Shown here: positions 5,235-5,333 of the stretch, one piece after another
How the letters are laid out: every line of letters starts with the position of its first letter
How positions within the stretch are numbered: the first letter of the stretch is position 1
Assembly (NCBI GenBank): GCA_020444775.1
Contig: JAGRHX010001156.1
Span: forward strand, 1 to 5,333
DNA length: 5,333 nucleotides
Direction: 5' to 3'
From: Gammaproteobacteria bacterium
GTDB lineage: Bacteria > Pseudomonadota > Gammaproteobacteria > HK1
Notes under the pieces: generated by a model
Told to the model about the DNA's origin: nothing
What the model saw: only the letters and a program-made list of their open reading frames with translations
Database searches by the model: none
Position numbers and translations under genes: made by a program

Positions 5235-5333
5235 ACCGAATTTGGGACCACGTCAGGGTGCGCCGTTCGCTCCCTCGGTGAGATCCGGATGACCGCAAGT
5301 CCTTGCCCTTACTTCGTCAGCGCATACGCCAGG
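5235..5333. other. Right flank with no recognised gene
   Basis: The last 99 bases hold no convincing ORF, tRNA or promoter. They include GTGAGATCC (5278-5286), also found at 1231-1239, discussed as a weak candidate for an element boundary. Confidence 0.4.
5272..5286 (+). repeat. Right copy of the imperfect direct repeat
   Basis: CCCTCGGTGAGATCC matches 1218-1239 at 15 of 15 bases when a single seven-base gap is allowed. It lies about 60 bases beyond the integrase 5' end, where an integrase-proximal attachment site might be found. Confidence 0.25.

Overview
The window comes from a high-GC bacterium. A member or relative of the Planctomycetota is the best guess. The tyrosine recombinase carries an N-x-x-R-H box in place of H-x-x-R-H, and the primase has a D-P-x-R-P-x-G-x-S-S-T-D run after its first catalytic motif; from memory, both resemble proteins common in that phylum. 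No rRNA, tRNA or host housekeeping gene is visible, so the taxonomy is an inference.

Region 1-743 (minus strand) is the 5' two thirds of an IS3-family, IS407-like insertion sequence that runs off the left edge. orfA is complete and has a strong ribosome binding site. orfB is in the -1 frame and is open to the window edge. A textbook programmed -1 frameshift signal sits at the junction: an upstream Shine-Dalgarno-like hexamer, the slippery heptamer G GGA AAC in the orfA frame, and a downstream stem. The probable left terminus of the IS is at 743. Region 744-1310 holds no recognisable gene, only one notable inverted repeat.

Region 1311-5209 looks like the replication and integration core of a mobile element. 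A near-consensus sigma-70 promoter (1311-1338) leads into a ~200-nt leader. The leader contains a short ORF with a good ribosome binding site and a long-range perfect 10-bp inverted repeat whose downstream arm covers the primase Shine-Dalgarno. It is followed by one large gene (1546-4146, 866 aa) for an archaeo-eukaryotic primase/polymerase fused to a D5-type superfamily 3 helicase. A tyrosine recombinase gene (4205-5209, minus strand) converges on it, and the two share a short intergenic region with two hairpins, the second a strong perfect 10-bp stem.

Together the primase-helicase and integrase suggest a compact integrated replicon: a satellite-like element, integrative plasmid or phage remnant. 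The helicase-primase would start or drive autonomous replication and the recombinase would integrate or excise the element. The most interesting points are the possible leader-peptide or RNA-structure control of primase translation, the complete IS frameshift signal, an imperfect direct repeat bracketing exactly the primase and integrase genes, and a very high GATC density confined to the primase gene.
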